From Enterocloster aldenensis (GTDB taxonomy: Bacteria > Bacillota > Clostridia > Lachnospirales > Lachnospiraceae): a stretch of 64,000 nucleotides of DNA. A program made the position numbers and the translations under genes. The number at the start of each line of letters is the position of its first letter. Positions within the stretch are counted from its first letter, which is position 1. Where the stretch lies: assembly GCF_003434055.1 (NCBI RefSeq), contig NZ_QVEX01000007.1:186001-250000 (forward strand), read 5' to 3'. The notes under the pieces were generated by a model, which saw only the letters and a list, made by a program, of their open reading frames with translations, was not told the origin of the DNA and searched no databases. Positions 41,773-51,399 of the stretch are shown piece after piece.

Positions 41773-42518
41773 AGCAGATAATCACACTAAACAGGGAAAT
41801 GAAGGATGACTACCACTATAACGAAGCCATCAAGACCCTGAGGACCAACATACAGTTTTGCGGAAGCGGCATCCGGACCATCATGCTGACCAGTTCCCTT
41901 CCCGATGAAGGAAAAAGTGACATTACATTTGCCATGGCATCATCCCTGGCCCAGATTGGGAAAAAGGTGGTAATGATAGACGCCGACATACGTAAATCCG
42001 TACTGGTGTCCAGGTATCAGCTGGAGACGGAAGTATACGGCCTGTCCCAGTACCTGAGCGGACAAAAGACCCTGGAGGAAGTCCTCTATGATACAAATGT
42101 GGAGAACCTGAGCATGGTATTTGCCGGTCCATACTCCCCCAATCCAGCTGAACTTCTGGAAGAGGACCTGTTCGGCAAAATGATTGAAACGCTTAAGAAT
42201 GAATACGACTATGTGATTATAGACACGCCGCCCATGGCTAACCTTATAGACGGAGCCATTGTGGCAAGACAGTGTGACGGCGCCGTGATGGTGGTGGAAA
42301 GCGGATGCATAAGCTACCGCCTGGAACAGCGGGTAAAAAGCCAGCTGGATAAGAGCGGCTGCCGTATCCTGGGCGTGGTGCTCAACAAGGTGAGCATGGA
42401 ACGCAGCGGATACTACAGCAAGTACTATGGCCGTTACGGGAAATACGGCAAATACTCCAAATACGGCAAGTATGGCAAATACGGAAAATATGAGAAATAC
42501 GAGAAGGCAAATGCATGA
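41769..42518 (+). CDS. CpsD-type bacterial tyrosine kinase with repeat Tyr tail
   Basis: 249-aa cytoplasmic BY-kinase. Walker A is SSLPDEGKSDIT, a variant of the usual GEGKST with Asp for the first Gly and Asp after Ser; Walker A' VVMIDADIRKS and Walker B YVIIDTPP are normal. The last 35 residues are a Tyr cluster built from YGKYGKY repeats with about a dozen tyrosines, encoded by a 9-bp-type repeat (42425-42500). These are the autophosphorylation sites that the upstream phosphatase would reverse. Confidence 0.9.
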   Translation: MKQIITLNREMKDDYHYNEAIKTLRTNIQFCGSGIRTIMLTSSLPDEGKSDITFAMASSLAQIGKKVVMIDADIRKSVLVSRYQLETEVYGLSQYLSGQKTLEEVLYDTNVENLSMVFAGPYSPNPAELLEEDLFGKMIETLKNEYDYVIIDTPPMANLIDGAIVARQCDGAVMVVESGCISYRLEQRVKSQLDKSGCRILGVVLNKVSMERSGYYSKYYGRYGKYGKYSKYGKYGKYGKYEKYEKANA

Positions 42519-43567
42519 GCTGGCTGCGCAATCATAAAAACACAGTATACCGGGCCGGCATTGGAATAGCGGCTGTTTCCCTGATTGGCTTCATATGGAC
42601 AGGCGCGGGCCTGTACAGGCAGAGAAAAGCCATCGAGGCAGAAATCGCGGCCAGGAACTACACCGCAGAATCCGGCGGACAGCAGAACGATACATACCTG
42701 TTCAGCGGGGACATCGTTGAGTACAACGGAAAAAAATACAGGCGCAATAGCTATGTAAAAGCCATCCTGTGCATGGGCGTGGACCGCGCAGGGGAAATGA
42801 CAGAAAAGACCACGTCCGGTTTTGGGGGACAGTCCGACGGAATATTCCTCATTGCCCAGGATACGGTCCGCAATACCATAAAAATACTGATGATACCCCG
42901 GGACACCATGACGGACATAACGCTGACAGATTTAAGCGGCAATGTATTAGGAAAAGACATGCAGCATCTGAACCTGGCCTATGCCTACGGCGACGGCAGG
43001 GAGAAAAGCTGCGAATACATGGTGGAGGCGGTGTCCGGCCTGTTAGGCGGACTGAAGATAGAATGGTATCTGGCGGCAGATATGAGCGCAATCCCCATGC
43101 TGAACGACGAGGTGGGCGGCGTGACCGTAACCATTGAAACAGAAGGCATGGAACAGAGGGACCCGGCTCTGGTAAAAGGGGAAACAGTAACACTTAAGGG
43201 GAAACAGGCAGAGACATTTGTCAGATTCAGGGATATAAAGATTGGGCATTCGGCCCTGTTCCGGATGGACCAGCAGCAGCAATACATCAAGGCATTTTTT
43301 GAGGCAGTACAAAAGGGGTCTGCCCATGACAGCGGCCTGGTGGTGCGGCTGTTCGACAAGGTCCAGGAATACATGGTGACCAATATGGCCAAGGACCAGT
43401 ACCTTAAGATTGCCATGGATGCCGTGGGAAGCGGAAAACTCAGCAATGAGGATTTCTACACGGTTCCCGGAGAGGGAGTAGTAACTCCCAGATATGATGA
43501 GTTCTACGCGGACCAGGAGGCCCTGACGCCTGTCATACTGGAACTGTTTTACCGGGAACTTCAATAA
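42515..43567 (+). CDS. LytR-CpsA-Psr (LCP) family glycopolymer transferase
   Basis: 350 aa, one N-terminal membrane helix (about 11-31) then an extracellular LCP domain. GVDRAGEM, IPRDTMTDI (Arg/Asp of the pyrophosphate site), LNLAYAYG and EAVSGLLGG are family segments; FVRFRDIKIGHSALFRMDQQ is the late Arg-rich motif. It would attach the finished polysaccharide to peptidoglycan from its lipid carrier. Starts inside the kinase gene by 4 bases. Confidence 0.9.
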   Translation: MSWLRNHKNTVYRAGIGIAAVSLIGFIWTGAGLYRQRKAIEAEIAARNYTAESGGQQNDTYLFSGDIVEYNGKKYRRNSYVKAILCMGVDRAGEMTEKTTSGFGGQSDGIFLIAQDTVRNTIKILMIPRDTMTDITLTDLSGNVLGKDMQHLNLAYAYGDGREKSCEYMVEAVSGLLGGLKIEWYLAADMSAIPMLNDEVGGVTVTIETEGMEQRDPALVKGETVTLKGKQAETFVRFRDIKIGHSALFRMDQQQQYIKAFFEAVQKGSAHDSGLVVRLFDKVQEYMVTNMAKDQYLKIAMDAVGSGKLSNEDFYTVPGEGVVTPRYDEFYADQEALTPVILELFYRELQ

Positions 43568-43645
43568 GGTGCAATAACCGGCGTGGAAACATGCTGTTTA
43601 TTGAATATAAAACTCTTAGGAGAAAAGAAAGGAGAGGTGAAGGAT

Positions 43646-44341
43646 ATGAAAAAGAAATGCGCAGCAGCTTTAGTGTTGGCAGCAGCCCTGGCAGTACAGC
43701 CAATGTGGGCGTTTGCAAGCAGCAGCTCATCCAGCAGCGGCAGTGACGGAAGCGGTTCAATCACTTCCTCAACCACAACCAACACAAGTGCAAACTCCAA
43801 CACCACAGTAACTGTATCGTCTACCGGTGTAAAGACCACAGGCGCAACAACCAGTGCAAGCCCAAGCGGAAGCACAATCGGGGTTGCTGTAGACACTGTG
43901 ACAACCACAGGTCAGCAGGTAACAACCAACTCAAAAGGCCAGGCTGTTATCGGTGATACAGCAGTTGGATTTGCTCCAAGCGTAGCAGCAACAGCAGGTC
44001 TTCCTGAGAACGTAGTATCTGCAATCAATGAGATCAACGCAGGAAAGCCACTGACTGAGGCTGTTCAGACCCTGGACCTGACTGGCTACAACGCCCTGAC
44101 CGGTACCCATGCAATCATTACCATGGATGCCAACACAGGCGCTGTGAAGACAGGCGCTGTAGAAGTATCCCTGTATGTACCTAACCTGGTTGAAAACCTG
44201 GCTAACGTACAGGTACTGTTCTACGACAACGCTACCGGCCAGTGGCAGCTGATTCCAGCCGTTAAGGTGGATCCGGTTACCAAGACCGTAGCTGTCAATG
44301 TTCCTGGATCAGGTACATTATCCGTAGTGTACAAGAACTAA
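43646..44341 (+). CDS. Secreted Ser/Thr-rich protein of unknown function
   Basis: 231 aa from ATG 43646 with GGAGAGGTGAAGG ahead. Clear Sec signal MKKKCAAALVLAAALAVQ ending WAFA-SS. A low-complexity Ser/Thr/Asn region (about 27-75) resembles a wall-spanning or glycosylated linker; the C-terminal 120 residues form a compact beta-rich domain (LFYDNATGQWQLIPAVKVD). No sortase motif or lipobox. Located inside the polysaccharide operon right after the LCP gene, so it may be a surface partner or acceptor of the polymer. Not recognised as a named family. Confidence 0.8.
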   Translation: MKKKCAAALVLAAALAVQPMWAFASSSSSSSGSDGSGSITSSTTTNTSANSNTTVTVSSTGVKTTGATTSASPSGSTIGVAVDTVTTTGQQVTTNSKGQAVIGDTAVGFAPSVAATAGLPENVVSAINEINAGKPLTEAVQTLDLTGYNALTGTHAIITMDANTGAVKTGAVEVSLYVPNLVENLANVQVLFYDNATGQWQLIPAVKVDPVTKTVAVNVPGSGTLSVVYKN

Positions 44342-44374
44342 TGACATTGCAGTGACAGCATTGAAAAATGCCGG

Positions 44375-44412
44375 CCGGGGGCATGTGGCACAAGTGTCGT
44401 GCCCCCGGTTTT
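44375..44412 (+). terminator. Terminator-like hairpin within the polysaccharide locus
   Basis: CCGGGGGCA (44375-44383) pairs perfectly with TGCCCCCGG (44400-44408), followed by TTTT. It would reduce transcription into the glycosyltransferase genes, perhaps setting high expression of the secreted protein relative to the rest. Confidence 0.7.
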
Positions 44413-44461
44413 ACAGGGGAATTGTCCCGGGAGATCATGAAAAAAAGTCTGGTGGGGAAAA

Positions 44462-45892
44462 ATGTATCGAAAAGCAGATAAAGGATGGATGAAGCATCTG
44501 GATTTCACATTAATCGATGCAATGTGCCTGCAATTAGCTTATATTGCAGCTTACTTTGTTCGCCATGGGGTCCACTGGCCGTATGGAAGCCGTTTATACC
44601 GCAATATGGCATTGATATATGTGCTGATACAGGTATTCGTTACATTCTTTGGGGAGAGTTTCAAGAATGTGCTGAAACGAGGATATTTAAAAGAATTCAC
44701 TTCAACCGTAAAACATGTAAGCCTTGTGATATTGATTGCGGCATTTTACCTGTTCGCAATCCAGCAGGGAGAAGAGTACTCAAGATTCACCCTGGTCATG
44801 ACCGGTATCATATATGCGGTAATTACCTATGTGTGCAGGATTTTCTGGAAGAAATACATTCTTAACAGGGGAGAAGGCGGAAAGGGAAACCGGTCCCTCC
44901 TTATCCTGACTTCATCGGATATGGTGGAAGAAGCAATAGAAAACATCCGCAATAATAATTATGAGTGTTTCAGGATTGTGGGCGTGGCTCTGCTGGATGA
45001 TGACCGGATTGGACAGAATATAAACGGGATAGATATCGTGGCAGACAAAGGCACCGTGGCAGAATACGTGTGCCGGGAATGGGTGGACGAGGTATTCATC
45101 AATCTTCCCAAGAAGATGCCTTTGCCGCAGGAACTGATGGATAGTTTCATTGATATGGGCGTAACCGTACATGTGAAGCTGATTGAGATGGGAAGGCTGA
45201 AGGGCCAGGTGCAGCATGTGGAACGTATGGGTACCTATACAGTCCTGACCAGCAGCATCAACATGGCCTCCTGGCGCCAGGCGTTCTTCAAACGCGCCAT
45301 GGACATTGCCGGAGGAATCGTGGGCTGCATATTGACCGGGCTTCTGTATATGATTGTCGCCCCTTGTATTTACATACAGTCACCAGGACCAATCTTCTTT
45401 TCCCAGGTCCGTATCGGAAGGAATGGAAGACGGTTTAAATTATATAAATTCCGCAGCATGTATATGGATGCGGAAGAACGGAAAAAGGAATTAATGAGTC
45501 AGAACCGCGTACAGGGCGGTATGATGTTCAAGATAGAGAATGACCCCCGGATTATTGGGGGCGCAAATGGAATTGGGAACTTTATCCGGAAATACTCCAT
45601 TGATGAATTCCCGCAGTTTTGGAATGTGCTGAAGGGTGACATGAGCCTGGTAGGCACCAGGCCGCCTACGGTGGATGAGTGGGAGAAGTACGACCTGCAC
45701 CACCGCGCCAGGCTGAGCATAAAGCCGGGTATTACCGGTATGTGGCAGGTGAGCGGGAGAAGTGAGATTACGGATTTTGAGGAAGTCGTGAAGTTGGATA
45801 GGGAGTATATAACGGAGTGGAAGCCTGCGTTGGATATGAGGATATTGATGAAGACGGTGCAGGTGGTGTTGGGGAAGGGTGGCGCGATGTAG
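44462..45892 (+). CDS. Initiating undecaprenyl-phosphate sugar-phosphotransferase (WbaP/CpsE type)
   Basis: 476 aa with the polyprenyl glycosylphosphotransferase layout: N-terminal helices, a Rossmann-like middle domain (LLILTSSDMVEEAIENIRN) and a C-terminal catalytic domain with a membrane-re-entrant helix and KLYKFRSMYMDAEERKKELM, RKYSIDEFPQFWNVLKGDMS and VGTRPPTVDEW. It loads the first sugar phosphate, usually a hexose such as glucose or galactose, onto the lipid carrier. This is the last gene of normal GC before the AT-rich block. Confidence 0.92.
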   Translation: MYRKADKGWMKHLDFTLIDAMCLQLAYIAAYFVRHGVHWPYGSRLYRNMALIYVLIQVFVTFFGESFKNVLKRGYLKEFTSTVKHVSLVILIAAFYLFAIQQGEEYSRFTLVMTGIIYAVITYVCRIFWKKYILNRGEGGKGNRSLLILTSSDMVEEAIENIRNNNYECFRIVGVALLDDDRIGQNINGIDIVADKGTVAEYVCREWVDEVFINLPKKMPLPQELMDSFIDMGVTVHVKLIEMGRLKGQVQHVERMGTYTVLTSSINMASWRQAFFKRAMDIAGGIVGCILTGLLYMIVAPCIYIQSPGPIFFSQVRIGRNGRRFKLYKFRSMYMDAEERKKELMSQNRVQGGMMFKIENDPRIIGGANGIGNFIRKYSIDEFPQFWNVLKGDMSLVGTRPPTVDEWEKYDLHHRARLSIKPGITGMWQVSGRSEITDFEEVVKLDREYITEWKPALDMRILMKTVQVVLGKGGAM

Positions 45893-45982
45893 GTAGAGGA
45901 AGTATGCGCTTGGTATTTTTGGTTTTTGTTTGGTGCAAATAATAACAATTATTTGAGAGAAATTTTAATTAAAGGAGTAAAA

Positions 45983-46783
45983 ATGGTAGAGGATACCTCT
46001 TTTCATGTTCATCAAGAAAAAATATTAGGTAATAATTCAAGGATAACAATTCTAAATACCCAAATTGATGTACTGAATATGACAGATACCATAAATTTAG
46101 TGGAAAAATATGTTATTAACAAAGAACCATTGCATTTAATTGGTGTTAATGCAGATAAAATTAATGAACTAAATAGAAATGAAAGATTAAAACAAATTGT
46201 TAATAGCTGTGGTGTCATTAATGCTGATGGTGCTTCAACAGTCATTGCTAGCAAATTCTTAGGAACGCCATTACCAGAACGAGTAGCTGGGATTGACTTA
46301 ATGTTAAAACTGATTGAGTTAAGTTTTCAAAAAAAGTATAGCATATACCTATTAGGAGCTAAGCAGGAAATTGTCGAACAAACAGAAAAAATTTTAAAAG
46401 GAATCTATCCAGGATTAATTATTTCAGGAATTCATAATGGTTATTTTTCCAAAGAAGATTGGGATGGAATAGCTTCAGAAATAAAAGAAAAGAATCCTGA
46501 TTTTGTGTTTGTAGGAATAACTTCGCCATTAAAGGAATATTTAGTCAAGTATTTTCAGGAATTTGGAAATAACTGTGTCTTTATGGGGGTCGGAGGAAGT
46601 TTTGATGTAATTTCAGGAAAAATTCCAAGGGCACCTTTATGGATGCAAAAGATGAATTTAGAATGGTTTTTCAGAGTTATACAAGAACCTAGACGATTAT
46701 TTAAACGATATTTTATTGGTAATGTAATATTTATAAAGGACATTATATTGGAAAAAATATCTAATAGGGAGAAAAAATCGTGA
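45983..46783 (+). CDS. WecG/TagA/CpsF family glycosyltransferase (GT26)
   Basis: 266 aa from ATG 45983 (AAAGGAG just upstream). GVNADKINELNRN, INADGASTVIASKFLG, ERVAGIDLM, YLLGAKQEIVEQ and GVGGSFDVISGKIPRAP are family hallmarks. TagA/WecG enzymes transfer N-acetylmannosamine or its uronate to a lipid-linked sugar. The next gene makes UDP-ManNAc, which fits. From here the sequence is markedly AT-rich. The stop overlaps the next GTG start (GTGA). Confidence 0.9.
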   Translation: MVEDTSFHVHQEKILGNNSRITILNTQIDVLNMTDTINLVEKYVINKEPLHLIGVNADKINELNRNERLKQIVNSCGVINADGASTVIASKFLGTPLPERVAGIDLMLKLIELSFQKKYSIYLLGAKQEIVEQTEKILKGIYPGLIISGIHNGYFSKEDWDGIASEIKEKNPDFVFVGITSPLKEYLVKYFQEFGNNCVFMGVGGSFDVISGKIPRAPLWMQKMNLEWFFRVIQEPRRLFKRYFIGNVIFIKDIILEKISNREKKS

Positions 46784-47880
46784 AAACGGTAATGCTTATA
46801 TTTGGAACACGGCCAGAAGCTATTAAAATGTGCCCTTTAGTCAAAGAATTAAAAAAAAGGAAATATATTAATACCAAAGTTTGTGTTACAGGACAGCATC
46901 GTCAAATGCTAGATCAAGTTTTGAGAGTGTTTGACGTAATACCTGATTATGACTTATCTGTCATGAAAGATAAACAGACACTTTTTGATGTGACTGTAAG
47001 AATTCTCGAAAAAATTAAATTAGTTTTGGAAACTGCACAACCTAATCTTGTATTAGTGCATGGAGACACATCTACTACTTTCGTAACAGCATTGGCGTGT
47101 TTTTACCTACAAATTCCCGTTGGCCATGTAGAGGCAGGTCTAAGAACATATAATGTGTTTTCTCCTTTCCCAGAAGAATTTAATAGGCAAGCTGTGAGTA
47201 TAATAAGTCAGTATAATTTTGCACCAACAACTTTAGCAAAACAAAACTTGATTTACGAAGGAAAGAAAGAAGAAACAATATTTGTAACAGGTAACACGGC
47301 AATTGATGCATTAAAGACAACGGTACGAAATGACTATACGCATCCTGAATTGGAATGGGCAAAGGGAAGTCGTTTGATAATGATTACTGCTCACCGTCGT
47401 GAAAACCTTGGTAAACCTATGGAGCAGATGTTTAGAGCAATACGCAGGGTTGTGGAAGTACATTCTGATGTTAAAGTAATCTATCCTATTCATATGAATC
47501 CTTTAATACATGAATTAGCTTCACAATTTTTTAAAGAGAACAATCGGATTCATATAATTAATCCTTTAGAAGTAATTGATTTTCATAATTTTCTAAATAG
47601 GAGTTACATGATTTTAACTGATTCTGGAGGAATCCAGGAAGAAGCCCCCTCATTAGGTAAACCCGTATTAGTTATGAGAGATACCACCGAGCGGCCAGAA
47701 GGAATTAAAGCCGGAACTTTAAAACTTGTGGGAACAAAAGAGGAAAGTATATATACTGCTTTTAACTTATTACTATCAGATAATACAGAATACAAAAAAA
47801 TGAGTATGGCAAGCAATCCATATGGAGATGGTTGTGCTTCTCAACGAATTGCAGACATCATTGAAAGGATATGGTATTGA
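46780..47880 (+). CDS. wecB: UDP-N-acetylglucosamine 2-epimerase, non-hydrolysing
   Basis: 366 aa, GTG start overlapping the preceding stop. FGTRPEAIKMCPLVKELKK, HGDTSTTF, VEAGLRTYN, PFPEEFNRQ, HRRENLGKPM and DSGGIQEEAPSLGKPVLVMR are diagnostic. It supplies UDP-ManNAc, presumably for the adjacent GT26 enzyme. The next start overlaps its stop (TGATG). Confidence 0.94.
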   Translation: MKTVMLIFGTRPEAIKMCPLVKELKKRKYINTKVCVTGQHRQMLDQVLRVFDVIPDYDLSVMKDKQTLFDVTVRILEKIKLVLETAQPNLVLVHGDTSTTFVTALACFYLQIPVGHVEAGLRTYNVFSPFPEEFNRQAVSIISQYNFAPTTLAKQNLIYEGKKEETIFVTGNTAIDALKTTVRNDYTHPELEWAKGSRLIMITAHRRENLGKPMEQMFRAIRRVVEVHSDVKVIYPIHMNPLIHELASQFFKENNRIHIINPLEVIDFHNFLNRSYMILTDSGGIQEEAPSLGKPVLVMRDTTERPEGIKAGTLKLVGTKEESIYTAFNLLLSDNTEYKKMSMASNPYGDGCASQRIADIIERIWY

Positions 47881-49034
47881 TGGAATTATTAAAAATTATC
47901 CAAAAAATATCAGGTGCGGATATCAGAGGGGGGTTCTATACCATTTTTTCTTATATACCAGGTATGATGTTAAAAAAGCTAAAATCAGAAATATGGATTG
48001 TAACAGAGCGAGAAGATGAAGCAAGAGATAATGGTTTCTGTTTTTTTGATTATGTGATAAAACGGGAAAATAATCAAAATATATACTATGCTATTAATAA
48101 AAAAAGTAACGACTATAAAAAAATACAAGCAATAAGCAATAATATCATTGAATTTGGAGGTTTTAAACATTGTGTATATACATGGGCTGCTAATAAATAT
48201 ATTAGTTCTCAGTATTCAAATGGTATGCCTAATCGTATTTTATATTATGCCTGGTTATTAGGTTGGTGTAAAGTTAAGTTTTGTTTTTTACAACATGGCG
48301 TAACCCAAAATCGCTCTTTATATTTAGAGCAACCCGCATCAAGAGTTTCCTTTTTAAGTTGTGTTTCTGAAAGGGAATCTGATTTCATGCAAAAATTAGG
48401 CTATAGTAAAAAAGCTGTAAATATAACTGGCTTTTGTCGATATGATTTACTTAGCAAAGAGAATATTGACAAAAATCAAATATTTATTATGCTGACATGG
48501 AGAAAGTATTTAAAAAAACATGATAAAACTCAATTTGTTAATACTACATATTATAAAGAACTATACAATCTTTTATTAATGATTAGTTTAGATACAAGAT
48601 TATCTCATTATAAGTTTTTAATATGTTTTCATCCAGGTATGCGAGACTTTGAAAGTCTTTTTAGGTTTGACAAAACTAATATTGAAGTTGTAGATACTTC
48701 TGATTATTCTTTTTCTAAATTAATAAATAGCAGTTACCTATTTATAACAGATTATTCAAGTGTCGCCTTTGATTTCGCATATTTGCAAAAAGAAGTTATA
48801 TATTTTCAATTTGATTCTACAGAGTTTCGAGAAAAACATTTTCAAGAGGGGTATTTTGATTTCCAGGCGGATGGGTTCGGACCTGTTTTTAAAAGAAGTG
48901 ATGAGATAATTAACTACCTTGCTAAAGGGGAGCGATGTGAAATATTAAAGTATACCAATAGAGAAAGTGATTTTTTTACTTTTCATGATTTGAAAAATTG
49001 CGAAAGAACCTTTCTTAAAATCAAAGAAATATAA
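47880..49034 (+). CDS. CDP-glycerol glycerophosphotransferase-like (TagB/TagF family)
   Basis: 384 aa from ATG 47880 (MELLKIIQKI); ATG 47871 is possible. CFLQHGVTQN and FITDYSSVAFDFAYLQKEVI (with the family's H-G and D-Y-S-S-x-x-F/D motifs) identify the TagB/TagF fold. Such enzymes transfer glycerol- or ribitol-phosphate, giving a teichoic-like polymer. No CDP-glycerol synthase (tagD) is visible, so the donor must come from elsewhere. Confidence 0.82.
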   Translation: MELLKIIQKISGADIRGGFYTIFSYIPGMMLKKLKSEIWIVTEREDEARDNGFCFFDYVIKRENNQNIYYAINKKSNDYKKIQAISNNIIEFGGFKHCVYTWAANKYISSQYSNGMPNRILYYAWLLGWCKVKFCFLQHGVTQNRSLYLEQPASRVSFLSCVSERESDFMQKLGYSKKAVNITGFCRYDLLSKENIDKNQIFIMLTWRKYLKKHDKTQFVNTTYYKELYNLLLMISLDTRLSHYKFLICFHPGMRDFESLFRFDKTNIEVVDTSDYSFSKLINSSYLFITDYSSVAFDFAYLQKEVIYFQFDSTEFREKHFQEGYFDFQADGFGPVFKRSDEIINYLAKGERCEILKYTNRESDFFTFHDLKNCERTFLKIKEI

Positions 49035-49082
49035 TTAGTGGGGGAAACGATATGTACAACAATTGTATATATCTAATTTGTT

Positions 49083-50084
49083 ATGGAAAGAATATATTTT
49101 TTTACAATAATTTTGCCTGTATATAATGCTATTAAATATATTGAAAAGACACTGGAAAGTATTATATTACAAAGCTGTAATAATTTTGAACTTATTATTA
49201 TTGATGATGGATCGACCGATGGAAGTGGGGAAATATGTAAAAGATATTCGACAGAACATGATAATATTATATATATAAAACAAGATAATAAAGGAATTTG
49301 CAATGCAAGAAACACTGCTTTAAGTTATGCTTTAGGAACATATGTGGTTTTTTGTGATCATGATGATATTTTACATCCAAAAGCAATAGAAATATTATAC
49401 GACAAATTGAAAAATGGTCTGTTTGATGCATTGAAATACTCTTATAAAAACGAAGTGATTTATAAGAATAAAGTACAAAAAGAGTATACAATTAAGTGTG
49501 ATAATCTTGAACTAAGTTCTATAGATTTAAAAAAAGACTATAAGGCATTTAATCAGTTTGTTTATACCGTATGGAATGGAGCTTATAAGTTAGAAACGAT
49601 TAAAAAAGCGCGTATTTCATTTGATGAAAGTGTTAGATACGGAATGGAAGATGTAATCTATAACTTGAATTATATCGTTAGAAATCAAAAGATTATTATG
49701 ATTCAAGATGTTTTATACACTCATTATATTCGTTATGGGCAGAGTACTTCACGTAAATATGATATTAATAAAATTTTTTCTATTTACAAATCAATTGAGT
49801 TGGAAAGGGATTTTTTGGGAAATGAACTAGATGCCTCAGTAGCTATTCAATTGATGGGTAAATACATAAGGAGTTTCTTTGTTGCAGTAAATACTGGCAA
49901 TTTAAATATTACTGAAAAAAACACAAAAATGCTAATAAACCAGTTTCGTGAAAAAATCAACATTAGTTTGTCTTTAAAAGAATTAATTTTAAATTTCAAT
50001 TTATATCAAAAAGATGTTTTAAAAGTGGTTTTATTAAAACTAAAGATGTATCGGATATTGAAAAACCTATTGAAAGGGCAATAA
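49083..50084 (+). CDS. GT2 family glycosyltransferase
   Basis: 333 aa. N-terminal GT-A domain: FTIILPVYNAIKYIEKTLES, ELIIIDDGSTDGSGEICKRY, NKGICNARNTAL and VVFCDHDDILHPKA (DxD-like DHDD). The C-terminal third is Lys/Ile/Asn-rich without a specific match. Cytoplasmic or membrane-associated; sugar specificity not predictable. Confidence 0.9.
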   Translation: MERIYFFTIILPVYNAIKYIEKTLESIILQSCNNFELIIIDDGSTDGSGEICKRYSTEHDNIIYIKQDNKGICNARNTALSYALGTYVVFCDHDDILHPKAIEILYDKLKNGLFDALKYSYKNEVIYKNKVQKEYTIKCDNLELSSIDLKKDYKAFNQFVYTVWNGAYKLETIKKARISFDESVRYGMEDVIYNLNYIVRNQKIIMIQDVLYTHYIRYGQSTSRKYDINKIFSIYKSIELERDFLGNELDASVAIQLMGKYIRSFFVAVNTGNLNITEKNTKMLINQFREKINISLSLKELILNFNLYQKDVLKVVLLKLKMYRILKNLLKGQ

Positions 50085-50086
50085 AG

Positions 50087-51388
50087 ATGATTTGGTTACT
50101 ATTGGGATTAAATATCTGTTTACTACTAATTTATATGTTAACAAATAGAAAAGGAATTAATTTTTGCGAACCAGTTTTTTTATTAGTTGTATCAACAATA
50201 ATTTCCGCTTTATTTGTCATTATGAATTATCACAATTGGAATGTATTAGAGGACTTTTCCTTAAAAACAGTAACGTTGTTTTTTGGAGCCGAAATATTTT
50301 TCTTGATAGGCAGTATATCTGCAAAATTTCTGTTTGCTTCACTTCCAAAACGTAAAAGAAAACTTTATTACAATTATCATCCTATTATCATAAATAAGAA
50401 TATTATTGCTTTATCTTTTATTTTTGTTATTTTCTCTGGCATAATTTACTTTTTTAATTTATTACAAAAAAGTGGTCTTTCATATACTGGATTTATCAGT
50501 TATATGACCCTCATAAGGCCTATGCTAAAAAATAATGAAATATCCATAAGTTTCATTTCTTTGCAGCTTTTAAATATTAGTAAAATATTGGCATATATTT
50601 TTTCATACATATATATATGGAATTTAATTACTTTTAAAGAAAAAAAATATGTATATTTATTAGTACCAACTATATATATAATAGTTTCATTATTAACGTC
50701 TGGACGCATTTATTTTATCTATTATGCTATTTTTGTTTATACGTTATTTTTTTTATTAATCAAAAAGAATGTGCGATTCTCTTTGCGGAAAATAATTAAG
50801 TTTATAATATATATATCTATTTTTTTATTTTTCTTTTTTATATTATTTGCTGTATTAGCAAATATGGTAGGAAGAAATACATCACACTCAATATTTGTGC
50901 AACTATCGGTTTATATTGGGGGACCTCTAATTTCTTTTAACAAATTTGTAAATAGCTTTAATTTTTCTAAACCAGATTACATGGGTGAGGAGACACTAAT
51001 TGGAATTTATCAGGTATTAAGAAAGATAGGAATTATTGATGTTCCTCTAACCCGCCACCTACCCTTTGTCCAGTTTGGCGATAATTGGGGAAATGTATAT
51101 ACTGCCATGCGTAGATATATTCATGATTATGGAATTATAGCTTCTATGATTATAGTCTCCTGTATAGGCTTCATATATGAATTTTTTTATGGTTTGATTT
51201 CTAAAAAAACTTATTTATCTTTACACTGTTTTTTATATGCAATGTGGATTTATCCAATTCCAATGATGATAATCGACGATTTATTTTTAAGTAATTTACT
51301 AGGAATAAATACAATTTATGACTTGTTTTTTCTTCTATTGCTTTATAGAATTTTTATTAAGAAAAATTATGTTGAAAGAATAGATTAG
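50087..51388 (+). CDS. Polysaccharide repeat-unit polymerase (Wzy-like)
   Basis: 433 aa with about 10-12 membrane helices, extremely Ile/Phe/Tyr-rich. Large loops contain SGRIYFIYYAIF and FVQFGDNWGNVYTAMRRYIHDYG; the latter resembles the oligosaccharide polymerase family (NVYT and RxxxxD/HDYG motif). Position between the glycosyltransferases and the flippase supports Wzy. Sequence conservation in this family is poor, so context carries much of the call. Confidence 0.82.
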   Translation: MIWLLLGLNICLLLIYMLTNRKGINFCEPVFLLVVSTIISALFVIMNYHNWNVLEDFSLKTVTLFFGAEIFFLIGSISAKFLFASLPKRKRKLYYNYHPIIINKNIIALSFIFVIFSGIIYFFNLLQKSGLSYTGFISYMTLIRPMLKNNEISISFISLQLLNISKILAYIFSYIYIWNLITFKEKKYVYLLVPTIYIIVSLLTSGRIYFIYYAIFVYTLFFLLIKKNVRFSLRKIIKFIIYISIFLFFFFILFAVLANMVGRNTSHSIFVQLSVYIGGPLISFNKFVNSFNFSKPDYMGEETLIGIYQVLRKIGIIDVPLTRHLPFVQFGDNWGNVYTAMRRYIHDYGIIASMIIVSCIGFIYEFFYGLISKKTYLSLHCFLYAMWIYPIPMMIIDDLFLSNLLGINTIYDLFFLLLLYRIFIKKNYVERID

Positions 51389-51399
51389 GATAGTATCGT

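Noticed and set aside
42420..42505. Tandem DNA repeat as an independent element
   Set aside because: It is the coding sequence of the YGK tyrosine tail of the kinase, not a separate feature.
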